This document shows, one piece after another, positions 22,307 through 35,389 of a DNA stretch of 64,000 nt. The position numbers were made by a program, and so were the translations under genes. Origin of the DNA: Paulownia fortunei (Eukaryota > Streptophyta > Magnoliopsida > Lamiales > Paulowniaceae); contig CM033107.1 in the NCBI GenBank assembly GCA_019321725.1, forward strand, positions 13,445,445-13,509,444, read 5' to 3'. Numbering within the stretch: the first letter of the stretch is position 1; every line of letters starts with the position of its first letter. Under the pieces are notes generated by a model. It searched no databases, had not been told where the DNA came from, and saw only the letters and a program-made list of their open reading frames with translations.

Positions 22307-24710
22307 TGATAAGTGCATATTTCTATATATTATTATATTAATTCCTTTATATTTTTCTTTCTTTATTTTTATTAAAATATTTTTATTAATATTTTATGTT
22401 TTATAGTAATTTAGGACTCAATGGACAAGAAGAGATTAAAAGAAGCCAAAATGAAACTAAATAAGGCAACATATTTCGTGAGTAAATTGAGAGATAATAT
22501 TCCATTGGATAAAAAAAAGTATCACAATTAGAAGAAAATGATTATTTTTGCCTAAGTCCATCATATGTAGATTTTAATATATGCAAGAAATCACTTCGAC
22601 TTTGAAAGTGATTGTTGGGCTTGTATTATATTCAAAATCAACATGTTTCCTGACTTGTACAATTTTTGTATTTTAGGCATAACTCTATCCTCAAAGGCCT
22701 TATAGATTTGAATTATACTTCTTTTGAAAGCCAAGAAATAGAACTATAACTTTTCTATTAGAAGCTCAGCCTAATTCAGCTTTGATAAAAATAAAAAAGA
22801 ATTTCCAAGTGTTTGTATTGGAAGGGATCTATCTATGCTGACACATCTCTTTAAATCAAGCTAACGTTCACCCTAGTGGTCAGAATTAGGTGATTTAAGT
22901 TGAAAAATAAAGCTAATAGACAAAAATATACAACTTTTATGCTGACTGCTTTTCCAAAATTAGCTAATTGCATGGAGAGAAATGTGTAGAAATATTTAGA
23001 TCCAAGAAGGACAAGTAAATTTAGAGTGATTTTGAAGTGAATATGTAAAATGTTAATTTGGGCACTCTTCTACTATAAATAGATTATCTTATGTGTCATT
23101 CAAGACACACAAAAATCTAAAAAGAAGAGAGAGCTTTAGGTTCCAAAAATAGAAGAGAAGAAAAGGTTTTAAAAGGGGAGATTCATCTATCAAGGAAATT
23201 CATTCATATTGGTGTTCTTATTCCCCTTTTTCCTTTTCAATATCATGAATTTCTAATGTTGTTAGTTTTATTTTTCTTGTTATTTTCAAGTATGCTAGGC
23301 TAAATCTATAATTTGGTTAAGGGTAATTTCAAAACCCTAAACATGAATTTGTGCAATTGAATATTTGATATTATTCCCCATTTTTCTAATTGAGATTGTT
23401 TATATTCTTCTATATTTAATTTCTTCATGGTTAATTCTCTTATTTTATTTGGGTACGCAACCAAATAGGGTTGAGAATTACCTAAAACTAGATAAAAAAT
23501 TTGATCCGTTATTATTTTGAATTCTAATCATAAGTACTCAATTGTGATTAATAATTATGGGATGTTTTTGCTAGTCATGATGTGGCACACAACATAAGTT
23601 GAACAATCCGAGCATGTGTGTTTATTGCTTAGATCAATCTATCTTTATTATCTTAACGCTTTTGTTAAATTGAATCTAGAGAGTTGTTCTAGATTGTTTA
23701 ATGGTTAGGGAATTAGGTAGAGAGATTGTTCTATCTAACGAAAAACTAAAGAATAATTGGGATAACAGAGCTTGTTGTTATATACGGTTGATAGTCTCAA
23801 TGAAAAGGTGGATTAATATTAATATCAATTCACAATTCATTGTCTAGTGGTGGTAAATAAAACCTTAACCAAAACGTCATCATTTCTGTATCCATTTAAT
23901 TGATTTTCATTAAAGTGCATATTTTAGTTAAGTTCCATTTTCTGTAATTTAGTTAATCAAACTAAACCCCCTTTATATTAAGTTTTCTAGTTGTAATAAA
24001 AATATCTTATTTAGTTTCTCTTTATATTTAGTTTTCTCTATTTTCTTTTATCTTTCTAAATTTCATTTAACTGAGGAGAAAAGGTGAACCTTTTGATAGA
24101 GGAAGAAGAACAGTTATAAAAGTGCATAATATTTAAATATGTTGTATTATTGTATTAATTTAATATTAAACCCTCATTATTTAGTGGCAGTTCTTGATTT
24201 ATGTATTACTAATGCCACAACTAATACTTGTGTTCATTTAGCTAGATGTTTGGTTGTACTATACTGACTGCTAACATGAAACACTGATTTGTTATAGATA
24301 AAGGTGTGCATAAATACTTGATCTCATAAATAAATATTGACGTAAAAAAATATTTTACAGACAGTAAGATAATATCATGATCACCTTAATGCATGAGCTA
24401 TATGATAATATCTTCCCATTTGAACCTTCTTTGTGTATGGATTCCAGTACTAGCATTTAAAAAGAGCTAAAAAATAATAATAAATAATTGTTCCTCTATC
24501 TAAAACTCAAGAGTGGAGCCCTAATCCTGAGTACTTTATTACTTTAATTTATTAATTATAACATATTATTAGTGAGTTGAGTCTTTAGTTACCGAGTCGA
24601 TAAATAATTAATTAGCTTTGGTCTTCATGGGATTGACCCTTACCTGCACTATAGTTGTAAAAATTTTTAGTAGTAAGGTTTTAATTTGGTATGCTTAGTG
24701 ACATGTATCA
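22307..24710 (+). mobile_element. Athila 5' LTR, 2,404 bp
   Basis: TGATAAGT start and GTATCA end. A TATA box lies at 23074-23082. Compared with the 3' LTR it has an extra 386 bp (23083-23468) just after the TATA box, bounded by AAATAG at both ends. It contains no gene. Confidence 0.88.
23074..23082 (+). promoter_or_regulatory. TATA box of the Athila 5' LTR
   Basis: TATAAATAG in the context CTACTATAAATAGATTATC, conserved in the 3' LTR at 43954-43962. Transcription of the element would begin some 30 bp downstream; this is inferred from plant promoter geometry. Confidence 0.6.
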
Positions 24711-24732
24711 AATCTTGGCATCATTGTCATGG
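24711..24732 (+). other. primer-binding site, tRNA-Asp type, degraded
   Basis: TTGGCATCATTGTCATGGA follows the LTR end. The Athila/Tat consensus is TGGCGCCGTTGCCGGGGA, complementary to tRNA-Asp. Most differences are C-to-T or G-to-A, as expected from decay of methylated cytosines. Confidence 0.75.
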
Positions 24733-24839
24733 ACCAAGCGCCTAATTAATTTATTGTTATTTTCAAGTTTTCCATTTTTTTTATATATTTTATCTTTATA
24801 GTCCAATTTGGTTTCTTTTCTTGTTATTTTCAGGTATTT

Positions 24840-26530
24840 ATGTCATCAGAGGATTTTAAGCTTAGACTTGTACAGATTCAGATCAATTTGACCACACTGT
24901 TGCCACCATTGCCTCCATTTCCTCCACCTACACCCCAAATCAATTTGCCATCTAAGCTCAAGTTTGAAACTCCTCCTCCTACTATTTACACTCATTAACC
25001 CTAAACTATTGAAATGACCCAAAATTATAGAACATTGAAGAAATTAGCTGCCCCTAATTTGGAGAACCAATCATTTTGCATCACATACCCCAATCTTGAA
25101 GCAAGCTTCGAACTCGAAGTAGGTATGATCCATCTTCTTCTTACTTTCCATGGCTTTGTAGGTGAGGATCCAAACAAGCACCTCAAGGAATTCCATGTGG
25201 TTTGTTCAAGAATGATACTGATTGGTATTTCAGAAGAACATATCAAACTCATAGCCTTTTGACTCTTATAGCAGATTCGGCTAAAAAATGGCTCTATTAC
25301 TTCACCTTCCACCACTATCACCACATGGAATGAGATGAGGAGACTTTTCTTAGAATAATATTTCCCTCCATCCAAAGCTGGGAACATTCGAAAAGAAATT
25401 TGTTGAATCCGACAATACAATGGAGAATCTCTTTATGATTATTGGGAAAACTTTAAGAAATTATGTGCTAGTTGCCCCCATCACTAGATAAGTGACCAAC
25501 TTCTTATACAATGTTTTTATAAGGGACTAATATCTATGGATAGAAGTGTGATTGATGCTGCTAGTAACGGAGCACTAGTTGATAAAACATCGAATGCAGA
25601 TAGAAACTTGATTTCAAATATGGCTGCCAATTCCTAATAATTCATAACCCGTAATGACCACCACCACCACCGAAGAACGTTAATGAGGTAAATGCTTCAA
25701 CTCTTGAACAAAATATTTCACATCTTACCTCCCTTATATAACAATTGGCTGCAGGACAAAAGGTTAAAGAATGTGGACTTTGTTGTATGTGGGACATTCT
25801 ACTGATATGTGCCCAACCCTTCAAAAACACAACTGAGCAAGCAAATGCGTTGGTGGTTATTCAAGGCAAGCAAGGCAGATATACGATCCTTGCTCCAACA
25901 TTTATAATGAGGGATGGAAGGGTTATCCAAATTTGAGGTATGGAAACTAACAACAGATTGCTCCATTTTCTATATCTAATCATCCACAGATGTACTTTCA
26001 GTTGAAAACGCAACCATTATATCAACCTTACCCATCGCTAGCTCCACAACAAGTAGGTACATCTCTAGAAGATCTTGTTAAAACTCTTATTACCAATACC
26101 ATTCAATTCCAACAGACAACATAAGCTCGTCTCCAACATATTGAGAATCAAGTGAGGCAAATGGCTACTAGCTTAAGTCAGTTGGAAGCTCAAGGGTCAT
26201 GAAGCTTCATTCTCAACTCGTGGTGAATCCTAAGGAAAATTCAAGTGTCGTGAACCTTAGGATAGGAAAGCAGTGGATCACCCACTTTGCCCACAAAAGA
26301 TACATCCAAAAAGGTGGATAAAGATAAGATAAGAAGTACCACTTCTTCTCTAATGGACACTCATTTTCTTACCTATCCATCACTTACAATCGAGAAGAAT
26401 CCAAAGTCAGTAACTACTCCTAAACCTCTCTCTCATACTTATGTAACACCTCCTCCTTTTCCTAGCAAGTTAGCAAAATCTCAGAAAGAGGAGAAAAAAA
26501 AGGAGACCTTTGAGACCTTTTGAAAAGTAA
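24840..26530 (+). pseudogene. Athila gag remnant
   Basis: A proline-rich start (24900-24990) is followed by the typical gag core. R-T-L-K-K-L-A-A-P and F-C-I-T-Y-P (25029-25092) lead to H-L-L-L-T-F-H-G-F-V-G-E-D-P-N-K-H-L-K-E-F (25131-25190). Later come W-N-E-M-R-R-L-F-L (about 25328-25355), R-Q-Y-N-G-E-S-L (25405-25430) and a Y-K-G-L block near 25525. A stop closes the first frame at 25262; further stops and frame changes follow. The gene would encode the capsid/nucleocapsid polyprotein. The C-terminal part (25680-26530) is low-complexity and poorly conserved. Confidence 0.88.
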
Positions 26531-27370
26531 AGGTGAACATACCCCTTCTTGATGCTATCATGCAAGTGTCTCGCTATGCCAAATTTCTCAAGGAGCTATA
26601 CACTAACAAAACAAAGTCGAGGGGAGATGAAAAAGTGAGTATGTGGGAGAATATTTCGGCAGTTCTTCAAATGAAGCACTCTACAAAGTGCAAAGACCCT
26701 GGGATCTTCACCATCCATGTACAATTGGTAACACCAGGTCTGAAAGTACATGTTAGATTTAGGAGCATCAACCAATGTTATATCATATTCTATTTATGCT
26801 TCTTTAAATCTAGGCCCTTTAGAAGAAACCAGTGTTATCCAATTAACGGATAGATCAAATGCATACCCTAAAGTAGTTGTGGAGGATGTTTTTGATATAA
26901 GTAAATAAATTAGTTTTCCCGATTGATTTTTATGTTCTTGATATGGAGAATGATAGGTCCCACACCTTACACCCATCCTCTTAGGAAGACCTTTCTTAAA
27001 AACAGCTCCGACTAAAATTGATATTCATGATGGCACATTGTCTATGGAATTCGATGGTGAAGTTATTAGATTTAATATCTTTGAAGCTATGAGGTATCCT
27101 ATTAATGTGCATTCCATTTTTCCAATGGATATTATTGATGTTTTAATGCAACAAATGTTTGAATTGACCAACAATGAAAAATTGAAGATTGCCTTGAAAA
27201 AAAATCTCTACATGGGTGACTTGAAAGAGATAACAATGGATGTTCAAGTATTAGAGAATGTAGAGGAAGCCGTGGAAGGATTTGACTTATTACCAAAAAA
27301 TACAAGGTATGATGTTTCTTATATTGCTTTGCCACTGACAAGTGAGAGGCTTTTACCTTTTGTGGTGTAG
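26530..27370 (+). pseudogene. Athila protease region
   Basis: I-P-L-L-D-A-I and R-Y-A-K-F-L-K-E-L (26536-26600) mark the gag-protease linker. The retropepsin site reads D-L-G-A-S-I-N-V (about 26756-26780) in another frame, matching the DxGAS form used by Athila. The R-P-F-L-K-T block lies near 26980-27005, with a frame break inside. D-G-E-V-I-R-F-N-I-F-E-A-M-R-Y-P follows at 27050-27098. The open stretch 27038-27370 is 110 codons. The family enzyme cleaves the polyprotein; this copy has frameshifts in the catalytic region. Confidence 0.82.
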
Positions 27371-28420
27371 GCACCTATCTTGGAGTTCAAACGACTCATA
27401 GAGCATCTCAAATATATGTATTTGGGCGAGAAAGAAATGTTTCTAGTTTTCATTGCGAAAGGTCCACCGATACATAAGAGGATAAGTTTGTTAGGGTGCT
27501 ATGTGATTATAAGACAGTTGTTAGATGGACCATTACTGATATTAAAGGAATTAGTCGTCTATGTGCATGTACCAGATCTTAGTTGAGGAGGGATATAAAC
27601 CTACGAGAGAGGCCCAAAGGCGGTTGAATCCACCCATGATGAAAGTTGTCAGAAAAGAGATGTTGAAGCTCCTTGATGTTAGGGTCATCTACCCTATTTT
27701 AGATAGCAAGTCAGTAAGTCTAGTCCAAGTGGTTCCAAAAAAATTTGGTATCACCGTGGTGCAAAATGATTGCCAAGAGTTAGTGCCTTAAAGAGTTCAA
27801 ATCGGATGGTGAGTCTGCATTGACTATAGAAAGCTTAACTCTTTTACTTGGAAGGATCACTTTCCTTTACCTTTCATTGATCAAATGCTTGAATGATTAT
27901 ATGGTCATTCTTATTGTTGTTTTCATGATAGTTAATCAGGTTACAATCAAATTGTCATTGCCCCAGAGGACCAAGAGATGACAACCTTTCACATGCCCAT
28001 TTGGTACATTTTTCTACCGACGTATGCCATTCGGACTTTGCAATGCACCGGCTATATTTCAAAGGTGTATGGTGAGCATTTTCTCTGAGTACATTGAAAA
28101 CATCATAGTGGTATTCATGGATGATTTTAGTGTTTATGGTAATTAATTCATTTCATAAATGCTTTGATAACCTTACACTTGTTCTTCAAAGATGCATTGA
28201 AACTAACCTTGTGCTTAATTGGGAAAAATGTAATTTTATGGTTGATCAAGAGATAGTATTAGGGTATGTTATTTATGGTAGGGGGATTGAGCATGATAAA
28301 TCTAAACTTGATCTTGTGCGTTCTTTGCCCCCACCCATTAGTGTTAGGGAGATTCACTCATTTCTTGGAGATGTAGGTTTTTATCATAGGTTTTATTAAA
28401 GATTTTTCCAAAATAGCAAT
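27370..28420 (+). pseudogene. Athila reverse transcriptase remnant
   Basis: Motifs in order: E-A-Q-R-R-L-N-P-P-M (27610-27640), V-Q-V-V-P-K-K (27724-27744), C-I-D-Y-R-K-L-N (27813-27837), S-G-Y-N-Q-I-V-I-A-P-E-D-Q-E (27934-27976), M-P-F-G-L-C-N-A-P-A (28024-28053) and the catalytic F-M-D-D-F at 28114-28128 (both Asp intact). After it come L-N-W-E-K-C (28216-28233) and S-V-R-E-I-H-S-F-L-G (28342-28371). Motifs are spread over different frames with several stops, so no working protein is made. Confidence 0.9.
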
Positions 28421-28910
28421 CTCCTTGTGCAGATTGCTTCAAAAGGATGTGGCTTTTGAGTTTGATTACCAATGCATGACAACTTTTAACAAGCTCATGG
28501 AACTCCTCACATCCGCCCCCTATTACCCAACCACCAAATTGGGAATTTTTTTTTCAACTTATATGCGATGCAAGTGACTATGCAATGGGTGTCGTATTAG
28601 GACAACGAGTAGGGCAGACTCCTCATGCCATTTACTATGTTTCCTGCACCTTAAATGATGCTCAACTCAACCATTCCACCACTAAAAATGAACTTTTGGT
28701 AGTTATTTTTACTTTGGAAGAATTTCATTCTTGTCTAATTGGTGAAAAAATAATTATTTATTCTAATCATGCAGCTCTTAGATACTTGCTCACTAAGAAA
28801 TATGCTATGCCTCGACTCATTCGATGGATCTTTCTCTTAGAGAATTTGATTTGAAAATCAAGGTCAAGAAGGGGTTTGAGAACTTGGTTGTAGACAACCT
28901 TATTTGGTTG
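28420..28910 (+). pseudogene. Athila RNase H remnant
   Basis: C-D-A-S-D-Y-A-M-G (from 28567) carries the first catalytic Asp. It is followed by L-N-H-S-T-T-K-N-E-L-L (28669-28701; the Glu is present) and S-N-H-A-A-L-R-Y-L (28762-28788), where the usual S-D-H-A-A-L has Asn instead of Asp. The stretch 28585-28854 is open for 89 codons. The third catalytic Asp is therefore lost in this copy. Confidence 0.82.
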
Positions 28911-30344
28911 GTGCATGAAGAAGATGTGTTACCATTGAATGAGACTTTCCCAGATGAGCAATTTCTCATAATGAGTGTGGCAGCCCTTTAGTACACCGAC
29001 ATCGTTAATTACCTAGTCACTAAGAGGTTTTCGGATGAGTTGACTAAGGCATAAAAAGAGAAGATCAAGAGTGATGCTAAATACTACATTTGGGATGATC
29101 CAGACCTTCGAAAGCATTACTCTGATCAAGTAATAAAAAGGTGTGTACCTGAAAGTGATTTTATTCCCATTTTAATGTTTTGTCATTTCCTAGAAGGTGG
29201 TGGGCATTTTGGACCAAAACAGACTGCCCACAAGGTGCTTGAAAGTGGTTTCTATTGGCCCACACTATTCAAGAACGCCTATCTCCATTATAAATCTTGT
29301 GATTGATGTCAAAGGATAGGTAACTTGGGACCAAGAACTCAAATACCACAAACTCTCATATTTATTGTGGAGATTTTTTATGTTTGGGGCATCGATTTCA
29401 TAGGATCATTCCCTTATTCTTTTGGTCATGTTTATATTATACTTGTTGTTGATTATGTCTCAAAGTGGGTAGAAGCCAAAGCCACTCAAACTAATGATTC
29501 AAAAGTTGTTGTAGATTTTGTCAAATCCTATATTTTTGCTAGATTTAGAACAACATGGGCCATGATTAGCGATAGAGGCACCCACTTTTGCAATAGGACA
29601 ATGGAAGCTCTTTTCAAAAAGTATAATATCACACATTGAGTTTCCACATCGTACCATCCACAAATAAGTGGGCAAGTGGAGGTGTCCAATAGGGAGGTCA
29701 AGTCTATCCTTGAGAAAATGATCAAAGTGAATAGGAAATATTGGAGCATTCACCCTAATGATGCCTTGTGGACATATCAAATTGCTTACAAAACTCCCAT
29801 TGACAAGTCCCTCTATCGGTTAGTTTATGGGAAGCCTTGTCACCTCCCCATGGAGTTAGAACATAAAGCATGGAAGGCAGTGAAATAATGCAATATGGAG
29901 ATGGATGCAATGGGGGAGAAAATGAAGTTACAACTTCAAGAGTTTGAGGAAATTTGCAATGATGCCTATAAAAGCTTCCAGATCTATAAAGAAAAGAGTG
30001 TTTCATGATAAGATGATTTCTAGAAAACATTTTGTCATTGCTCAAAAAGTTCTTTTATTTCATTCACAGCTTAAATTATTTTTGAGTTAATTGCGTTCTC
30101 ATTGGGTTGGTCATTTATGGTTTCTAATGTCTTTCCTCATAGTGTAGTTGAGATACAAAGTTTGAAAACGGGCAAAATGTTCAAGGTAAATGGTCATAGG
30201 TTGAAACCTTACTATGTAAGCTTTCAAATGGAGAATGTGGAAAATGTTTCCATCCATGAGCCTGCTTATGTGGAGAAGTTATATATAAGGCAATGTCGGG
30301 CTGAGGATATTAAACCAAGCGCTTGCTGTAAGGCAACCCAATAG
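28910..30344 (+). pseudogene. Athila integrase remnant
   Basis: The zinc-binding part has G-G-G-H-F-G (29203-29220) and K-S-C-D-x-C-Q (29293-29313, with a stop between the cysteines). The DDE core has G-I-D-F-I-G-S-F-P (29387-29413), I-S-D-R-G-T-H-F (29564-29587) and G-Q-V-E-V-S-N-R-E (29672-29698). Spacing from the second Asp to Glu is 35 residues. A stop lies at 29638. [10 protein letters not shown] follows near 29840. The tail 30102-30344 (V-E-I-Q-S-L-K-T-G, then F-K-V-N-G-H-R-L-K-P-Y-Y) is the usual C-terminus. It closes with the AAGCGCTTGCTG..GGCAACCCA motif (30317-30340). Confidence 0.9.
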
Positions 30345-30729
30345 AGGGAAAAGAAGACTATAAGAGCCCACAATCATAGATTTGCTTTCTCTAACTCTCA
30401 CTCTCTTTTCTTTTTATCCATTTTTTTTTCATTTATTTTATTTTATCTTGTCTTGATCAAAATGTGAGCTAACAATGAGGTAATTTTTTTTTAATTTATG
30501 TCATACAAGAGCAAGTGGTGATCATTTTTCAATAAAGAAAACCACTGCAAAGTTCTTGTACTATGGATTTTATTGGTCCACTCTTTTCAAAGACACTTGC
30601 GCTTTCTACAAAAGTTGTAAAAATTATCATAAGTTAGGAGTTTTCTAGTTAAGTGGCGGATAACGGTACTCCGTGGCTATTGAAGTCGGACTTATCAGTT
30701 TCCCAAATAACTGAAATCTCTGTACAAAG
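30345..30729 (+). mobile_element. Athila post-integrase region, no gene
   Basis: AT-rich, with a short copy of an integrase-like segment (K-V-L-V-L-W-I-L-L-V type at 30553-30620). It ends in CAAAG (30725-30729), the left target duplication of the nested element. Confidence 0.5.
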
Positions 30730-33700
30730 TATTGCGGATTTTAGTGAACACAAGTGCACATTATCGTTAACAAGTAATAAAATGATGAGTAGAGTATCGT
30801 TCTTATGAAAACTTGTTGAATTATTAAGTACCGAAATTATATTAACTCTAATTTTATTTAAATAAGCAAAAGTGGGTGTTTATGATTACAAAATAAATCT
30901 AACTAAACTAACTAATAATCAAAATCAACTAATGATGAAATTCAAAAACTTAAAGCCTAGGGTTTATTCGTGATATATTTTGCAAACCGCAAGTGCACGA
31001 TGTCAAGTTTTAATACAATGGTGAGTTGAGTATTGTGTACACAAGGATTGTAATAAAAAATTGCAGCAAGTATTGTAGTTTAAATAGTCCTAATTTTATC
31101 TAGAAAATCAAGTGATGATTGGTAAATAAAGTAGAATAAGATAAAAATTTCAAAGACAAAACTAGGGTTCTTAGAAGTAATACAACAAATACCTTATGAA
31201 CAAGAAATTCTAAAGGAATGACTCACCTAATTATCACCTATGTTCTTCCTTCCAAAACATACTAATTCAAGTCAACAACACATATAAGTTAAGAATTCCT
31301 AAGCTCATCAATCCCCTCTCTCGAGTGTCAAATTGATTATGAGTTCTAATATGAATTTCAATATCTCTAAAAAAACCTAAGAATAAAACTCTACAAAACT
31401 TCAATGAATTCTTTTTCAAAACTTCAAAGGTTTCATAAGCTTCTCAACTCTATGATTTCTAGGTTATGTTATCTTTATGATCATGTACAATCTTCCCTCT
31501 CTCGAGTATCAAATATCATACATCAAACACTCTCAATTAATGGCCAATTAATCAAGATGCAATGCTAAACAAGATAACACAAGCAAGATGGATGACTTGA
31601 ACTAATATTGTTTGGAATTCAAAACATAGGATCAAATAAGGTTACATCATGCTCTAGAAAGAAAGTTTAGTTCATCATGTATGAATATAACTTCAAGAAA
31701 TACATAAGAAAGAACATGAAAATTATTCACCAATTTGTGAAGTGAGAGGAATGGTTGAAGCTCTCATTGTCTTCAAGAATGGCTTCCTTGTCTTCAAGAA
31801 TGGTTCCTTCTGTCCTTTCTGTCCAGCAGCACTCCTTCTGTCCACAACGGCTCCTCATGTCCTCAATCCCTTTGGAGGCTCTTTGGGGTCCTTAAAATTA
31901 GATGCGAGAAGCCCTAAACAGGTTAAAAAACCCATTTTGTCCCTTTTATCCATGTGGATGCGTAGGCGCTGACTCGACAGCCTGGCACGACAAAGCACTG
32001 AACTTTCTGTCTTCAGCGTCTACAGCCTATTTAAACCCATTTTTGACCACTTTCTAGTCCGAACTGGATTTTGGTGTCTTCATACAAAATGTAGCTCTAT
32101 ATCCATAAGCACTTGAATCAACTAAATATGACATCTGTAAAGATAGTTATGCTTGAAATACCATGATGTGTCATAGTAGAAAATTTCAGCTCAGTGCTGA
32201 CTTTTGAACTTGGTTTTGTTCATTGAGATTGACAGAATTGGATTTTGTGGTAAACATAGAAGTTATAGGTATATCTCTTGGATTTCTAGTGGTTCACGAA
32301 TCAAGTAAAAATCATATTTTAGCAAAGAGTTATGATTAAAATACGAAAACTTCCATCAGTAGCACCACAATTTAGATTCTTCAACATTTCAACCAAGCTT
32401 TTGGTTTCTTTCCATTTTCTTCTCTTTTTGTCATTACTTACAAAATTTCAAACTAAATGCATAAAAAGTAGCAAAAACACTTGAAAAAAAATCAAATTTT
32501 AATCAAAAGGTATATGAATTGTTGGTATAAAGCCAACTTATCAGGGTTATGATTTCACCATAATTAATCCGAATTGAATAATTTATCTTATAAATATCAA
32601 TTTATTTCCCAAGTGATAGTCGAGAATCCCTAAATTATCCACTATCCTCTCCCAAGGTCTAATAAAAATATCATCAATTATTAACCAACTATATTCATAT
32701 GTGAATTACAATAATCAACAATTCATTAGGCTCTATGGATCTCAAACATGACTACACAAATCATGTAAAGATATTCTTAACTCACATGCAATTTATGGTT
32801 TTCTACATACAGAACTAGACACATATATCACCTCCCGGGTTAATATGATTAGCAATTCATTCAATTTGTGGCCAAGTAATTAAAAGCATTAGGAACTATG
32901 TAGAAAACTCAACTTGAAAATAAATCAAAAATTGAATTGATACAAATATTCAAAATATCTTAATTAGATTACATCACAACCCAAAAAATAAGTTAGTTCA
33001 TGGTAAAAATGAAATATAATTTAACAATATTCATACACATAATCAAAGAGAGAAAAAGGAAAATGAAATTAAAACTTAGAAGATGATGAGTTTCTTCCCT
33101 TGTAGATATCTTATTCTCAAATCTCAAAAGAATTCCTCTCATCTTCTCCTTCTTCTCTTTTTTTCTTTCTTCTTCTTTCTTGGCTTCTCTTCTCTTCTCT
33201 CTCTCTCTCCCTTCCTACAAATCTGAATTGGGGGCTCTTGGTATGTTAAAAATCATATGGGAGATTCCCTAAAGAGGACAAAATGCCCATTTTGCCTTAT
33301 TTGTCCTGGCAGCGCCTAGGCACTGCACTTGCTGTTCAGGACCAGTTTCTGCATCACTAATATCCTCTTTCAACTGATTTTTCACCACCTTCTAAGCCAA
33401 AATAGCTTTTGGTGTCTTCATAAAGATTGTATCTCTCTACCATGGATTTCCGTAGGCACTTGAATCAACTCAATATAAAATCTATGGAAAGAGTTATGCT
33501 TATAAGACTCAGATGTGTCAAACTAGAAAATTTCGATCAAATGTAGACTCTTTAACCTGATTTTTCTTATTTAAATAAAAAGAACTAGATTTTTTGATAA
33601 ACATAGAAGTTATATATATATATATATATGTTGATTTATAATGGTTCAATAATGAAGTCAAAATGATATTGAAACAAAGAGTTATGATTGAAATACAAAC

Positions 33701-33883
33701 ACTACCCTCAATAGCATATTCTAAATTTTAACCAAGTTTTGTATTTCTTTCCATGTTCTTCTCATTTTGCCATTACCTACAAGATTTCAAACTAAATTTA
33801 TAAAAAGTAACATAAACACTCAAAAACTAATCAAAAAGTTAAGCAAATTATACTCAATTAATGGGTATAAAATCCACTCATCA
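30730..33883 (-). mobile_element. 3' LTR of the non-autonomous element, interrupted
   Basis: Forward sequence starts TATTGCGGATTTTAGTG and ends CCACTCATCA at 33883. It aligns with 39735-41327 over the whole length when the insertion 30965-32543 is removed. A pyrimidine-rich (CTTCTTCTTTT) tract is at 33140-33210 and a (TA)n run at 33614-33630. Confidence 0.85.
30965..32543 (-). mobile_element. 1.58 kb solo LTR nested in an LTR, TSD GGGTT
   Basis: Flanked by perfect GGGTT repeats (30960-30964 and 32544-32548). The undisturbed sister LTR at 39960-39970 shows the empty site (CCTAAGGTTATGATT). On the minus strand it starts TGATAAGTTGGC. Parts resemble the surrounding LTR, such as the GCGTAGGCGCTG word and GCCCTTTTGTCC-type text, so it is a diverged relative. 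It includes a short duplicated GTCTTCAAGAATGG near 31769-31803. No coding capacity is supportable. Confidence 0.82.
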
Positions 33884-35389
33884 AATACCCTAAAACTTAA
33901 CATTTTGCTAGTTCTCGAGCAAAAGAAAGAAACAAAATAAGTAAAATAACAAGGGATAACTAAACCTACTAACCAAATGAGTTTTAAAAAATAATGTGAG
34001 TTTATAACTCAAGGAAATCTCAAAATATCATGAAAGTGCACGATTTCAACTCAATTATCAAATTCACCCATCTTTAAATCCTTTGAGTGTGTGTAGCCTA
34101 TTACACTTAACTTTTGCTACCTGGATTGGTTTATGCAAATTCACAATAAAATTATTGATCTTTTATTTATGCATTTTATAATTTCATAGGCTTGCTTTTC
34201 ATGTCACTCTCTACTAATGTAGAATAATACAATAATAAGGATCATTAGGACTTAAAAAGCTTTAATGTGTGGCTAGGATAATGGTAGGATAAAAGACAAT
34301 ATAGTGGCTCAAATTACTCATAACACACAACTATTCTAGAAACTTGTTGATAAGCACCACCACATCTTCGTCTCACACCTTCACGAACTTTTCTTCTTTT
34401 GATTTGTCACACCACTTTATTTATTAAACTCTCTTTTTCAACATATTCTTTTTTTTTTTTTTTTGAAGTGTTATACCCCCAAATTTGTTTGCTTTTATGA
34501 AAAATGGGTGTTGCACTCTTTTCTCATATTTCTTTACTTTTGTTTTGGGAATTTTGTACAAATCATTACCTCTCTTTTGCCAAATTATTTTTTTTTCAAA
34601 CCACTTTCAATGCTTAAAATGATGTTACTAGAATAACAATGAGCTGAGTGTGGGGTAATATATAAGATAAACAGTTTGTTTTAATTCTTTGGCTAAGGTT
34701 GATTTGTAAGGGGACAAAGAAAATGCCACAACAAGCTCAACGGGGGACACTAGGGATTATGCATCATAAATAGGATGGCTTAAAAGGCTCAAACGGTCCA
34801 AAAATGGCCTAAATCACTTCCTTAATGTCATGTGGCCTAGGATTTCACCTCGAGTGACAATCAAACAAGTTAGGTATCAAATTCACATAAACTTTTTCTA
34901 AGCAAGCAAAAAATCCAAATGTTCAAGGCTATGTGCTCAATATGTCAAAGGATTACAAGAAAGGTATAAAATTGTCTCAAAAGTTAAGCACATACGTAAA
35001 CACAATATTCATCAACTTCCAAAAGCTATAAACAAACAAAATCAAATGAAACATATACATACACCCCAAAACTTAGAACTAACATTGTCCTTAATGTTAA
35101 ATAAAGCGAGATATGGCATAGAAGACTTCCCTGAATCATGTTAGTTCTCATCTACCTCATCGTCATCCTCTTCTAGAACAATGATGGATGTGCATTCATT
35201 AGTTGGTGACATATCACTCCTTATTTTACAAATTATCCCCTAAACTTGAGTTGGATCCTGAAATGAGAAACAAAAAATTTCATCAAACTAAAACGAAAAA
35301 TGAATATTAAACAACTAAAAAAAACTACGAAATAGAAATAAAAAAATGTAAAATACTTGGGTTGCCTCCCAAGAAGCGCTTAATTTATA
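33884..35389 (-). mobile_element. non-autonomous element 3' non-coding region
   Basis: On the minus strand the sequence next to the LTR includes TTAAGTTTTAGGGTATT (33884-33900), a weak polypurine tract. The motif of a GGACAATGTTAG block followed by TTTTGGGGTG lies at 35060-35100. A T-run is at 34450-34464. No coding domain was seen in this 1.5 kb. Confidence 0.6.

Noticed and set aside
31742..31972. 76-codon open frame in the nested 1.6 kb LTR
   Set aside because: Short repeated words (GTCTTCAAGAATGG) inflate it; it lies in a solo LTR and has no homolog in the sister LTRs.
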